DNA of 64,000 nt, taken from assembly GCF_050947335.1 (NCBI RefSeq), contig NC_134991.1, forward strand, positions 682,001-746,000, written 5' to 3'. Source of the stretch: Megachile rotundata. Its lineage: Eukaryota > Arthropoda > Insecta > Hymenoptera > Megachilidae. Below, in pieces: positions 1 to 11,898 of this stretch (its first letter is position 1; each line of letters starts with the position of its first letter). A model generated the notes under the pieces. It saw only the letters and a program-made list of their open reading frames with translations. It made no database searches and had not been told where the DNA came from. The translations under genes were made by a program, and so were the position numbers.

Positions 1-200
1 CCTTAATCTAAAAGGTCGAAATCCCAAAGGCCGATATCCCAAAGGCGGAAATTCCAAATGCCGAAATCCCAAAGGCCGTATCCCAAAAGCCGAATTCCCA
101 AAGGCCGAAATCCCAAAGGCCGAAATCCCAAAGGCCGATATCCCAAAGGCGGAAATTCCAAAAGCCGAAATCCCAAACGGCGAAATCCCAAAGGCCGAAA

Positions 201-347
201 TCAGAAATGTAAGAATCTCAAAAGCCGATACCTTAAATGTCGAAATCCTAAAGGCCGAAATCCTAAAATGGCCAAAACATAAAGTCTGAAATCCCAAAGA
301 CCGAAATCCCAATGGCCAAAATCCCAAAGGCCGTAGCCCCAACGGCC
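201..347. repeat. Diverged landmark of A family, copy 1
   Basis: The most degenerate run of units in the window, with segments such as TCAGAAATGTAAGAATC, CTAAAATGGCCAAAACATAA and CCGTAGCCCCAACGG. It is still recognisable as 15-mer-derived. It recurs with almost no change at four other places and serves as an anchor for counting A copies. Confidence 0.93.
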
Positions 348-2082
348 GAAATCCCAAAGGCCGCAATCCCAAAAGCCGAATTCCCAAAGGCCGAAATCCC
401 AAAGGCCGAAATCCCAAAGGCCGATATCCCAAAGGCGGAAATTCCAAAAGCCGAAATCCCAAACGGCGAAATCCCAAAGGCCGAAATCCCAAAGGCCGAA
501 GTCCCAAAGGTCGAAATCCCAAAGGCCGAAATCCCAAAGGCCGAAATCCCAAAAGCCGAAATCCCAAAGGCCGAAATTCCAAAGGCCGATCTCCCAAAGG
601 ACGAAATCCCAAAGGCCGAAGTCCCAAAGGCCGATATCCTAAAGGCGGAAATTCCAAAGGCCGAAATCCCGAACGCCGAAATCCCAAATATCGAAATCCC
701 AAGGCCGAAATACCAATTGATGAATGCCCAAAAGGCCGAAGTCCCAAAGGCCGAAATCCCAAAGGCCGAAATCCCGAACGCCGAAATCTCAAAGGCCGAA
801 ATCCCAAAGGCCGAAATCCCAAATGTCGAAATCCCAATGGCCTAAATGCAAAAGGTCGAAATCCCAAATGCCGAAATCCTAAAGGCCGATATCCTAAAGG
901 CTGAAATTCCAAAGGACGAATTCCCAAATGTCGAAATCCCAAGGCCGATATCCCAAAGGCGGAAATTCCAAAAGCCGAAATCCCGAACGCCGAAATCTCA
1001 AAGGCCGTAATCCCAAAGGCCGGAATCCCAAAGGTACAAATCCCAAAAGTCGAAATCCCAAAAAGCCGAAATCCCAAAGGTCGAAATCCCGAAGGCCGAA
1101 ATCCCGAAGGCTGAAATCCCAAGGGCCGAAATCCAAAAGGTCGAGATCCCAAAGGCCGGAATCCAAAGGGCCGATATCCTAAAGGCGGAAATTCCAAAGG
1201 CCGAAATCCCAAAGGCCGAAATCCCCAGGGCCGAAATCCCAAAGGTCGAAATCCCAAAGTCCGAAATCCCTAAGGTCCAAATCCCAAAGGGCGAAATCCC
1301 AAAGGCCGAAATCCAAAGGGCAGAAACCCCAAAGGCTGAAATTCCAAAGACCGACATCCGAAAAGCCGAAATCCCAAAGGCCGAAATCCCAAAAGCCGAA
1401 ATACCAAAGGCCGAAATCCCAAAGGCCGAAATCACAAAGGCCGATATCCTAAAGGCGGAAATTCCAAAGGCCGATATCCCAAACGCCGAAATCCCAAACA
1501 CCGAAATCCCAAACGCCGAAATCCCAAACGTCGAAATCCCAAGGCCGAAATCCCAAAGGCCGAAATTCAAAGGGCCTAAATCCCGAAGGCTGAAATTCCA
1601 AAGACCGACATTCCAAGGGCCGAAATACCAAAGGCTGAAATTCCAAAGACCGACTTCCCAAAGGTCGAAATCCCAGAGGCCGATATCCCAAAGGCAGAAA
1701 TCCCAAAGGCCGAAATCCAAAGGCCCGAAATCCCAAACGTCGAAATCCCAAAGGCCGAAATCCAAAGGGCCGAAATCCCAAAGGCTGGAATTCCAAAGGC
1801 CGAAATCTCAAAGGTCGAAATCCCAAAGGCCGAAATCCCAAGGGCCGATATCCTAATGGCGGAAATTCCTAAGGCCGAAATCCCAAACGCCGAAATCCCA
1901 AATGTCGAAATCCCAAGGCCGAAATACCAAGGGATGAACTCCCAAAAGGCCGAAATCCCGAAGGCCGAAATCCCAAAGGCCGAAATCCCAAAGGCTGAAA
2001 TTCGAAAGACCGAAATTCCAGAGGCCGAGATCCCAAGGCCGAAATCCTAATGGATGAATTCCCAAAAGGCCGAAATTCGAAA

Positions 2083-2160
2083 GACCGAAATCCCAAATGC
2101 CGAAATCCCAAAGGCCGAAATCCGAAGGCCGAAATACCAATGGATGAATTCCCAAAAGGC
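2083..2160. repeat. Type example of the 14/15/16-bp linked module (W type)
   Basis: Here a 14-bp unit (CCGAAGGCCGAAAT) is followed by a 15-bp unit (ACCAATGGATGAATT) and a 16-bp unit (CCCAAAAGGCCGAAAT), 45 bp in all, so register is lost and then regained. The same 14/15/16 order is seen with L-type (CCAATTGATGAATT, A and M families), T-type (CCCGAACGATGAATT, C family) and M-start (CCCAAAGGATGAATT, 25,061) middle units. Most copies contain an EcoRI site GAATTC. Dozens of copies exist, for example near 2,040, 4,350, 6,465, 14,155, 23,965, 26,105, 38,525, 46,195, 58,895 and 63,205. Confidence 0.9.
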
Positions 2161-2817
2161 CGAAATCGCAAAGGATGAAATCCCAAACGCCGAAATCCCA
2201 AAGGCCGAAATCCCAAAGGCCGAAATCCCAAATGTCGAAATCCCAAGGCCGAAATCCCAAAGACCGAAATCCAAAGGGCCGAAATCCCAATGGCTGAAAT
2301 TCCAAAGACCGACATCCCAAAGGCCGAAGTCTCAACGGCCGAAATCCCAAAGGCTGAAATCCCAAAGGCCGAAATCTCAAAGTCCGAAATCCCAAAGCCT
2401 GAAATCCCAACGACCGAAATCAAAGACCCGAAATCCCAAAGGCTGAAATTCCAAAGACCGACATCCCAAAGGCCGAAATCCCAAAGGTCCAAATCCCAAC
2501 GGTCGAAATCCCAAAGGCCGATATCCCACGGGCCCATGTCCCAAGGGCCGAAATCCCAAAGGTCGCAATCCCAAAGGCCGAAATCTCAATGGCCGAAATC
2601 CCAAAGACCGAAATCGCAAAGGCCGAAATCCAAAGCGCCGAAATCCCAAACGCTGAAATTCCAAAGACCGATATCCCAAAGGCCTAAATCACAAGGCCGA
2701 AATCCCAAAGGCCGAAATCCAAAGGGCCGAAATCCCAAAGGCTGTAATTCCAAAGATGAGACATCCCAAAGGCCGAAATCACAAAGGCCGAAGTCCCAAA
2801 GGCCGAAATCCGAAAGG

Positions 2818-5125
2818 CCTTAATCTAAAAGGTCGAAATCCCAAAGGCCGATATCCCAAAGGCGGAAATTCCAAATGCCGAAATCCCAAAGGCCGTATCC
2901 CAAAGGCCGAAATCCCAAAGGCTGAAATTCAAAAAGCCGAAATCTCAAAGAGCGAAATCCCAAAGGCCGAAATCACAAAGGTCGAAATCCCAAATTCCGA
3001 TATCCTAAAGGCGGAAATTCCAAAGGCCGAAATCCCAAACGCAGAAATCCCAAAGCCCGAAATCAGAAATGTAAGAATCTCAAAAGCCGATACCTTAAAT
3101 GTCGAAATCCTAAAGGCCGAAATCCTAAAATGGCCAAAACATAAAGTCTGAAATCCCAAAGACCGAAATCCCAATGGCCAAAATCCCAAAGGCCGTAGCC
3201 CCAACGGCCGAAATCCCAAAGGCCGCAATCCCAAAAGCCGAAATCCCAAAGGCCGAAATCCCAAAGGCCGAAATCCCAAAGGCCGATATCCCAAAGGCGG
3301 AAATTCCAAAAGCCGAAATCCCAAACGGCGAAATCCCAAAGGCCGAAATCCCAAAGGCCGAAGTCCCAAAGGTCGAAATCCCAAAGGCCGAAATCCCAAA
3401 GGCCGAAATCCCAAAAGCCGAAATCCCAAAGGCCGAAATTCCAAAGGCCGATCTCCCAAAGGACGAAATCCCAAAGGCCGAAGTCCCAAAGGCCGATATC
3501 CTAAAGGCGGAAATTCCAAAGGCCGAAATCCCGAACGCCGAAATCCCAAATATCGAAATCCCAAGGCCGAAATACCAATTGATGAATGCCCAAAAGGCCG
3601 AAGTCCCAAAGGCCGAAATCCCAAAGGCCGAAATCCCGAACGCCGAAATCTCAAAGGCCGAAATCCCAAAGGCCGAAATCCCAAATGTCGAAATCCCAAT
3701 GGCCTAAATGCAAAAGGTCGAAATCCCAAATGCCGAAATCCTAAAGGCCGATATCCTAAAGGCTGAAATTCCAAAGGACGAATTCCCAAATGTCGAAATC
3801 CCAAGGCCGATATCCCAAAGGCGGAAATTCCAAAAGCCGAAATCCCGAACGCCGAAATCTCAAAGGCCGTAATCCCAAAGGCCGGAATCCCAAAGGTACA
3901 AATCCCAAAAGTCGAAATCCCAAAAAGCCGAAATCCCAAAGGTCGAAATCCCGAAGGCCGAAATCCCGAAGGCTGAAATCCCAAGGGCCGAAATCCAAAA
4001 GGTCGAGATCCCAAAGGCCGGAATCCAAAGGGCCGATATCCTAAAGGCGGAAATTCCAAAGGCCGAAATCCCAAAGGCCGAAATCCCCAGGGCCGAAATC
4101 CCAAAGGTCGAAATCCCAAAGTCCGAAATCCCTAAGGTCCAAATCCCAAAGGGCGAAATCCCAAAGGCCGAAATCCAAAGGGCAGAAACCCCAAAGGCTG
4201 AAATTCCAAAGACCGACATCCGAAAAGCCGAAATCCCAAAGGCCGAAATCCCAAAAGCCGAAATACCAAAGGCCGAAATCCCAAAGGCCGAAATCCCAAA
4301 GGCTGAAATTCGAAAGACCGAAATTCCAGAGGCCGAGATCCCAAGGCCGAAATCCTAATGGATGAATTCCCAAAAGGCCGAAATTCGAAAGACCGAAATC
4401 CCAAATGCCGAAATCCCAAAGGCCGAAATCCGAAGGCCGAAATACCAATGGATGAATTCCCAAAAGGCCGAAATCGCAAAGGATGAAATCCCAAACGCCG
4501 AAATCCCAAAGGCCGAAATCCCAAAGGCCGAAATCCCAAATGTCGAAATCCCAAGGCCGAAATCCCAAAGACCGAAATCCAAAGGGCCGAAATCCCAATG
4601 GCTGAAATTCCAAAGACCGACATCCCAAAGGCCGAAGTCTCAACGGCCGAAATCCCAAAGGCTGAAATCCCAAACGCCGAAATCTCAAAGTCCGAAATCC
4701 CAAAGCCTGAAATCCCAACGACCGAAATCAAAGACCCGAAATCCCAAAGGCTGAAATTCCAAAGACCGACATCCCAAAGGCCGAAATCCCAAAGGTCCAA
4801 ATCCCAACGGTCGAAATCCCAAAGGCCGATATCCCACGGGCCCATGTCCCAAGGGCCGAAATCCCAAAGGTCGCAATCCCAAAGGCCGAAATCTCAATGG
4901 CCGAAATCCCGAAGACCGAAATCGCAAAGGCCGAAATCCAAAGCGCCGAAATCCCAAACGCTGAAATTCCAAAGACCGATATCCCAAAGGCCTAAATCAC
5001 AAGGCCGAAATCCCAAAGGCCGAAATCCAAAGGGCCGAAATCCCAAAGGCTGTAATTCCAAAGATGAGACATCCCAAAGGCCGAAATCACAAAGGCCGAA
5101 GTCCCAAAGGCCGAAATCCGAAAGG
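2818..5125. repeat. A-family higher-order repeat, copy A2
   Basis: A tandem copy of A1. It starts with the same CCTTAATCTAAAAGG series and carries the landmark at 3,063-3,209. It is shorter than A1 by an internal loss of about 554 bp, which is 37 units minus one base. The phase of the 15-mer relative to any reading frame is therefore shifted, yet the flanking sequence stays nearly identical to A1. The distance from this copy to A3 is 2,308 bp. Confidence 0.9.
3063..3209. repeat. Diverged landmark of A family, copy 2
   Basis: Same string as 201-347, shifted by 2,862 bp, with no difference that I noticed. Confidence 0.93.
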
Positions 5126-6420
5126 CCTTAATCTAAAAGGTCGAAATCCCAAAGGCCGATATCCCAAAGGCGGAAATTCCAAATGCCGAAATCCCAAAGG
5201 CCGTATCCCAAAGGCCGAAATCCCAAAGGCTGAAATTCAAAAAGCCGAAATCTCAAAGAGCGAAATCCCAAAGGCCGAAATCACAAAGGTCGAAATCCCA
5301 AATTCCGATATCCTAAAGGCGGAAATTCCAAAGGCCGAAATCCCAAACGCAGAAATCCCAAAGCCCGAAATCAGAAATGTAAGAATCTCAAAAGCCGATA
5401 CCTTAAATGTCGAAATCCTAAAGGCCGAAATCCTAAAATGGCCAAAACATAAAGTCTGAAATCCCAAAGACCGAAATCCCAATGGCCAAAATCCCAAAGG
5501 CCGTAGCCCCAACGGCCGAAATCCCAAAGGCCGCAATCCCAAAAGCCGAAATCCCAAAGGCCGAAATCCCAAAGGCCGAAATCCCAAAGGCCGATATCCC
5601 AAAGGCGGAAATTCCAAAAGCCGAAATCCCAAACGGCGAAATCCCAAAGGCCGAAATCCCAAAGGCCGAAGTCCCAAAGGTCGAAATCCCAAAGGCCGAA
5701 ATCCCAAAGGCCGAAATCCCAAAAGCCGAAATCCCAAAGGCCGAAATTTCAAAGGCCGAAATCCCAAAGTCTGAAATCCCAAATGCCGAAATCCAAAGGG
5801 CCGAAATCCCGAACGCCGAAATCTCAAAGGCCGAAATCCCAAAGGCCGAAATCCCAAATGTCGAAATCCCAATGGCCTAAATGCAAAAGGTCGAAATCCC
5901 AAATGCCGAAATCCTAAAGGCCGATATCCTAAAGGCTGAAATTCCAAAGGACGAATTCCCAAATGTCGAAATCCCAAGGCCGATATCCCAAAGGCGGAAA
6001 TTCCAAAAGCCGAAATCCCGAACGCCGAAATCTCAAAGGCCGTAATCCCAAAGGCCGGAATCCCAAAGGTACAAATCCCAAAAGTCGAAATCCCAAAAAG
6101 CCGAAATCCCAAAGGTCGAAATCCCAAAGGCCGAAATCCCGAAGGCTGAAATCCCAAGGGCCGAAATCCAAAAGGTCGAGATCCCAAAGGCCGGAATCCA
6201 AAGGGCCGATATCCTAAAGGCGGAAATTCCAAAGGCCGAAATCCCAAAGGCCGAAATCCCCAGGGCCGAAATCCCAAAGGTCGAAATCCCAAAGTCCGAA
6301 ATCCCTAAGGTCCAAATCCCAAAGGGCGAAATCCCAAAGGCCGAAATCCAAAGGGCAGAAACCCCAAAGGCTAAAATTCCAAAGACCGACATCAGAAAAG
6401 CCGAAATCCCAAAGGCCGAA
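5126..6420. repeat. A-family higher-order repeat, copy A3 (truncated, joins B)
   Basis: Matches A2 at a shift of 2,308 to about 5,755 and then at 2,173, so 135 bp (nine units) are missing here, including the CAATTGATGAATG module of A1 and A2. It carries the landmark at 5,371-5,517. Near 6,420 the sequence leaves the A order (CTCAAAGTCCGAAATCCC instead of CCCAAAAGCCGAAATACC) and continues as B-family units. This is a block junction with no foreign sequence in it. Confidence 0.85.
5371..5517. repeat. Diverged landmark of A family, copy 3
   Basis: Same string as the copy at 3,063, shifted by 2,308 bp. Confidence 0.93.
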
Positions 6421-8304
6421 ATCTCAAAGTCCGAAATCCCAAAGGCCGAAATCCCAAGGCCGAAATACCAATGGATGAATTCCCAAAAGGCCGAAATCCC
6501 AAAGGATGAAATCCCAAAGGCCGAAATCCAAAGGGCCAAAATCCCAAAGGCTGAAATTCCAAAGGCCGAAATCACAAAGGCCGAAATCCCAAAGACTGAA
6601 ATCCCAAAGGCCGAAATCCAAAGGGCCGAAATCCCAAAGGTTGAAATTCCAAAGTTCGACATACTAAAGGCCGAAATCCCAAAGGCCAAAATCCCAAAGG
6701 ACGCAATCCCAAGGGCCGGAATCACAAGGGCCGAAATCCCAAACGTCGAAATCCCAAAGGCCGAAATCCAAAGGGCCGAAATCCCAAAGGTTGAAATTCC
6801 AAAGATCGACATACCAAAGGCCGAAATCCCGAAGGTTGAAATTCCAAAGATCGACATACTAAAGGCCGAAATCCCAAAGGCCGAAATCCCAAACGACGCA
6901 ATCCCAAGGGCCGGAATCCCAAGGGCCGAAATCCCAAACGTCGAAATCCCAAAGGCCGAAATCCAAAGGGCCAAAATCCCAAAGGCTGAAATCCCAAAGG
7001 CCGAAATCCAAAGGGCCGAAATCCCAAAGGTTGTAATTCCAAAGATCGACATACCAAAGGCCGAAATCTCAAAGTCCGAAATCCCATGGGCCGAAATCCC
7101 AAGGCCGAAATACCAAAGTATGAACTCCCAAAAGGCCGAAATCACAAAGGTCGAAATCCCAAAGGATGAAATGTCAAAGGCCGAAATCCCAAAGCCCGTA
7201 ATCCCAAGGGCCGAAATCAAAATGGTCGAAATCCCAAATTCCTAAATCCCAAAGGATGAACTCCCAAAAGGCCGGAATCAAAAAGGTCGAAATCCCAAAC
7301 GCCGAAATCCCAAAGGCCGAAATCCTAAGGCCGAAATACCAAAGGCCGAAATCCAAAGGGCCGAAATCCCAAAGGCTGAAATTCCAAAGACCGACATCCC
7401 AAAGGCCGAAATCCCAAAGGCTGAAACTCCAAAGACCGACTTCCCAAAGATCGAAATCCCAGAGGCCGATATCCCAAAGGTCGAAATCCCAAAGGCCGAA
7501 ATCCAAAGGGCCGAAATCCCAAGGGATGAATTCCCAAAAGGCCGTAATCCCAAAGCTCGAAATCCCAAGGGTCGATATCCTAATGGCGGAAATTGCAAAG
7601 GCCGAAATCACAAACGGCGAAATCGCAATGCCGAAATACCAATGGATGAACTCCCAAAAGGCCGAAATCCCAAAGGTCGAAATTCGAAAGACCGAAATCC
7701 CAAAGGCCGAGATCCCAAGGCCGAAATACCGATGGATGAATTCCCAAAAGGCCGAAATCGCAAAGGATGAAATCCCAAACGCCGAAATCCCAAAGGCCGA
7801 AATCCCAAAGGCCGAAATCCCAAATGTCGAAATCCCAAGGCCGAAATCCCAAAGACCGAAATCCAAAGGGCCGAAATCCCAATGGCTGAAATTCCAAAGA
7901 CCGACATCCCAAAGGCCGAAATCACAAAGGTCGAAATCCCAAAGGATGAAATGTCAAAGGCCGAAATCCCAAAGCCCGTAATCCCAAGGGCCGAAATCCA
8001 AAAGGCCGATATCCCAAAGGCGGAAATTCGAAAGGCCGAAATCCCAAAGGTCGAAATCCCAAAGGCCGAAATCCCAAAGGCCCAAATCCAAAGGGCCGAA
8101 ATCCCAAAGGCTGAAACTCCAAAGACCGACTTCCCAAAGATCGAAATCCCAGAGGCCGATATCCCAAAGGTCGAAATCCCAAAGGCCGAAATCCAAAGGG
8201 CCGAAATCCCAAACTTCGGAATCCCAAAGGCCGAAATCCAAAGGACCGAAATCCCAAAGGCTGAAATTCCAAAGGCCGAAATTTCAAAGGCCGAAATCCC
8301 AAAG
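6421..8304. repeat. B-family block B1
   Basis: The order of variant units here recurs at about 10,484-12,557 (shift 4,063, then 3,912, then 4,137), at about 39,100-40,000 (shift 31,941 around 7,256) and at 47,268-48,789 (shift 40,793, then 40,778). Typical signatures are AAGGTTGAAATTCC followed by GATCGACATA, CAAAGTATGAACTCC, and AATTGCAAAGGCCGAAATC. A TAA/ATG hinge lies at 7,243-7,258. The copy at 10.5 kb lacks about 120-135 bp that are present here around 7,135-7,262. Confidence 0.85.
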
Positions 8305-9488
8305 GCTGAAATCCCAAAGGCCGAAATCCAAAGGGCCGAAATCCAAAGGGCCGAAATCCCAAAGGCCTAAATCCCAAAGGATGAATACCCAAAAGGCCGA
8401 AATCCCAAAGGCCGAAATCCAAAAGGCGGAAATTCCAAAGGCCGAAATCCCAAAGGTCGAAATCCCAAAGACCGAAGTCCCAAAGGCCGCAATCCCAAGT
8501 GCCGGAATACCAAAGGTCGACGTCCCAAAGGTCGAAATTGCAAAGGCCGAAATCTCAAAATCTGAAATTCGAAAGACCGAAATCCCAAAGGCCCAAATCT
8601 CAAAGACCGAAATCCCAAAGGCCCAAATCTCAAAGGCTGAAATCCCAAAGGCCGAAATCTCAAAGTCCGAAATCCCAAAGCCTGAAATCCCAACGACCGA
8701 AATCAAAGACCCGAAATCCCAAAGGCTGAAATTCCAAAGACCGACATCCCAAAGGCCGAAATCCCAAAGGTCCAAATCCCAACGGTCGAAATCCCAAAGG
8801 CCGATATCCCACGGGCCCATGTCCCAAGGGCCGAAATCCCAAAGGTCGCAATCCCAAAGGCCGAAATCTCAATGGCCGAAATCCCAAAGACCGAAATCGC
8901 AAAGGCCGAAATCCAAAGCGCCGAAATCCCAAACGCTGAAATTCCAAAGACCGATATCCCAAAGGCCTAAATCACAAGGCCGAAATCCCAAAGGCCGAAA
9001 TCCAAAGGGCCGAAATGCCAAAGGCTGTAATTCCAAAGTCCGACATCCCAAAGGCCGAAATCCCAAAGGCTGAAACTCCAAAGACCGACTTCCCAAAGAT
9101 CGAAATCCCAGAGGCCGATATCCCAAAGGTCGAAATCCCAAAGGCCGAAATCCAAAGGGCCGAAATCCCAAAGGCTGAAATTCCACAGGCCGAAATTTCA
9201 AAGGCCGAAATCCCAAAGGCTGAAATCCCAAAGGCCGAAATCCAAAGGGTCGAAATCCCAAAGGTTGAAATTCCAAAGATCGACATAGCAAAGGCCGAAA
9301 TCTCAAAGTCCGAAATCCCAAAGGCCGAAATCCCAAGGCCGAAATACCAATGGATGAATTCCCAAAAGGCCGAAATCCCAAAGGATGAAATCCCAAAGGC
9401 CGAAATCCAAAGGGCCAAAATCCCAAAGGCTGAAATTCCAAAGGCCGAAATCACAAAGGCCGAAATCCCAAAGACTGAAATCCCAAAG
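8305..9488. repeat. 1,184-bp tandem duplication, first copy
   Basis: Followed directly by a second copy at 9,489-10,672. The period of 1,184 bp is 79 units minus one base. Reading the two copies side by side I noticed only two differences: CGACGTCCC here against CGACATCCC, and AATCTCAAAATC against AATATCAAAATC. A TAA/ATG hinge lies at 8,368-8,383. Parts of this block also reappear near 46,529-47,070 (shift 37,869). Confidence 0.93.
8366..8400 (+). repeat. Type example of the B-family TAA/ATG hinge
   Basis: A unit with CCTAAAT (a TAA at 8,368) is followed by a unit with GGATGAA (an ATG at 8,381) and then a 16-bp unit (CCCAAAAGGCCGAAAT-like). The TAA-to-ATG distance is 13 bases from start to start. 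The same hinge is at 7,243, 9,552, 11,934, 12,505, 13,676, 15,322, 15,863, 39,184, 39,949, 48,021, 48,787, about 49,358, 50,365 and 50,816. I do not interpret it as translation signals; it is a founder variant of the B family. Confidence 0.85.
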
Positions 9489-10672
9489 GCTGAAATCCCA
9501 AAGGCCGAAATCCAAAGGGCCGAAATCCAAAGGGCCGAAATCCCAAAGGCCTAAATCCCAAAGGATGAATACCCAAAAGGCCGAAATCCCAAAGGCCGAA
9601 ATCCAAAAGGCGGAAATTCCAAAGGCCGAAATCCCAAAGGTCGAAATCCCAAAGACCGAAGTCCCAAAGGCCGCAATCCCAAGTGCCGGAATACCAAAGG
9701 TCGACATCCCAAAGGTCGAAATTGCAAAGGCCGAAATATCAAAATCTGAAATTCGAAAGACCGAAATCCCAAAGGCCCAAATCTCAAAGACCGAAATCCC
9801 AAAGGCCCAAATCTCAAAGGCTGAAATCCCAAAGGCCGAAATCTCAAAGTCCGAAATCCCAAAGCCTGAAATCCCAACGACCGAAATCAAAGACCCGAAA
9901 TCCCAAAGGCTGAAATTCCAAAGACCGACATCCCAAAGGCCGAAATCCCAAAGGTCCAAATCCCAACGGTCGAAATCCCAAAGGCCGATATCCCACGGGC
10001 CCATGTCCCAAGGGCCGAAATCCCAAAGGTCGCAATCCCAAAGGCCGAAATCTCAATGGCCGAAATCCCAAAGACCGAAATCGCAAAGGCCGAAATCCAA
10101 AGCGCCGAAATCCCAAACGCTGAAATTCCAAAGACCGATATCCCAAAGGCCTAAATCACAAGGCCGAAATCCCAAAGGCCGAAATCCAAAGGGCCGAAAT
10201 GCCAAAGGCTGTAATTCCAAAGTCCGACATCCCAAAGGCCGAAATCCCAAAGGCTGAAACTCCAAAGACCGACTTCCCAAAGATCGAAATCCCAGAGGCC
10301 GATATCCCAAAGGTCGAAATCCCAAAGGCCGAAATCCAAAGGGCCGAAATCCCAAAGGCTGAAATTCCACAGGCCGAAATTTCAAAGGCCGAAATCCCAA
10401 AGGCTGAAATCCCAAAGGCCGAAATCCAAAGGGTCGAAATCCCAAAGGTTGAAATTCCAAAGATCGACATAGCAAAGGCCGAAATCTCAAAGTCCGAAAT
10501 CCCAAAGGCCGAAATCCCAAGGCCGAAATACCAATGGATGAATTCCCAAAAGGCCGAAATCCCAAAGGATGAAATCCCAAAGGCCGAAATCCAAAGGGCC
10601 AAAATCCCAAAGGCTGAAATTCCAAAGGCCGAAATCACAAAGGCCGAAATCCCAAAGACTGAAATCCCAAAG
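9489..10672. repeat. 1,184-bp tandem duplication, second copy
   Basis: Second copy of the preceding block, with its hinge at 9,552-9,567. Its last ~190 bp are also the start of the region that matches B1 (6,424 onward). The duplication therefore sits inside the larger B1/B2 repetition, and was either formed after it or exchanged with it. Confidence 0.93.
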
Positions 10673-11898
10673 GCCGAAATCCAAAGGGCCGAAATCCCAA
10701 AGGTTGAAATTCCAAAGTTCGACATACTAAAGGCCGAAATCCCAAAGGCCAAAATCCCAAAGGACGCAATCCCAAGGGCCGGAATCCCAAGGGCCGAAAT
10801 CCCAAACGTCGAAATCCCAAAGGCCGAAATCCAAAGGGCCGAAATCCCAAAGGTTGAAATTCCAAAGATCGACATACCAAAGGCCGAAATCCCGAAGGTT
10901 GAAATTCCAAATATCGACATACTAAAGGCCGAAATCCCAAAGGCCGAAATCCCAAACGACGCAATCCCAAGGGCCGGAATCCCAAGGGCCGAAATCCCAA
11001 ACGTCGAAATCCCAAAGGCCGAAATCCAAAGGGCCAAAATCCCAAAGGCTGAAATCCAAAGGGCCGAAATCCCAAAGGTTGTAATTCCAAAGATCGACAT
11101 ACCAAAGGCCGAAATCTCAAAGTCCGAAATCCCATGGGCCGAAATCCCAAGGCCGAAATACCAAAGTATGAACTCCCAAAAGGCCGGAATCAAAAAGGTC
11201 GAAATCCCAAACGCCGAAATCCCAAAGGCCGAAATCCTAAGGCCGAAATACCAAAGGCCGAAATCCAAAGGGCCGAAATCCCAAAGGCTGAAATTCCAAA
11301 GACCGACATCCCAAAGGCCGAAATCCCAAAGGCTGAAACTCCAAAGACCGACTTCCCAAAGATCGAAATCCCAGAGGCCGATATCCCAAAGGTCGAAATC
11401 CCAAAGGCCGAAATCCAAAGGGCCGAAATCCCAAGGGATGAATTCCCAAAAGGCCGTAATCCCAAAGCTCGAAATCCCAAGGGTCGATATCCTAATGGCG
11501 GAAATTGCAAAGGCCGAAATCACAAACGGCGAAATCGCAATGCCGAAATACCAATGGATGAACTCCCAAAAGGCCGAAATCCCAAAGGTCGAAATTCGAA
11601 AGACCGAAATCCCAAAGGCCGAGATCCCAAGGCCGAAATACCGATGGATGAATTCCCAAAAGGCCGAAATCGCAAAGGATGAAATCCCAAACGCCGAAAT
11701 CCCAAAGGCCGAAATCCCAAAGGCCGAAATCCCAAATGTCGAAATCCCAAGGCCGAAATCCCAAAGACCGAAATCCAAAGGGCCGAAATCCCAATGGCTG
11801 AAATTCCAAAGACCGACATCCCAAAGGCCGAAATCACAGGGTCGAAATCCCAAAGGATGAAATGTCAAAGGCCGAAATCCCAAAGCCCGTAATCCCAA
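10156..11898 (-). other. Long open frame on - strand (580 codons), not called a gene
   Basis: Antisense to the preceding frame over its full length. It reads LGFRP-, WDFGL- and FGISA-type pentapeptides in succession, so it passes through all three repeat phases. Two fully overlapping long frames on opposite strands is the expected behaviour of a stop-free 15-mer and argues against either being under protein-level selection. Confidence 0.12.
10199..11860 (+). other. Long open frame on + strand (553 codons), not called a gene
   Basis: Longest + strand open frame. It reads as imperfect pentapeptide repeats of the PKAEI type for its first part, then changes to the SQRPK type after an off-register unit, and back to the PKAEI type later, still without a stop. 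It lies wholly antisense to a - strand frame at 10,156-11,898. There is no signal peptide, fold motif, splice pattern or codon structure beyond the 15-mer. The consensus unit has no stop in any frame, so long open frames are expected by construction. Confidence 0.15.

Larger units (their letters stand above)
1..2817. repeat. A-family higher-order repeat, copy A1 (5' end cut by window)
   Basis: Begins inside a unit series CCTTAATCTAAAAGG that recurs at 2,818, 5,126, about 34,789 (as CCCTAATC) and about 44,695, which defines the A period. It holds the diverged landmark at 201-347. A1 aligns to A2 with a shift of 2,817 at its first bases, 2,862 from about 200 to about 1,432, and 2,308 after about 1,987. 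A2 therefore lacks about 554 bp of A1 (roughly 1,433-1,987). The first 200 bp of A1 are 45 bp (three units) shorter than in A2. The 3' part contains two W-type 14/15/16 modules near 2,030-2,160. Confidence 0.9.

Noticed and set aside
201..347. A small gene or RNA in the diverged landmark
   Set aside because: Despite being the least repeat-like segment it still resolves into degenerate 15-mers. It has no long hairpin, no RNA polymerase III box pair that I could support, and only short frames.
7243..8383. Operon-like series of short genes separated by stop/start hinges
   Set aside because: The hinges are copies of one unit series that spread with B blocks. Intervening frames have no domain, and no ribosome-binding context is conserved apart from the unit itself.
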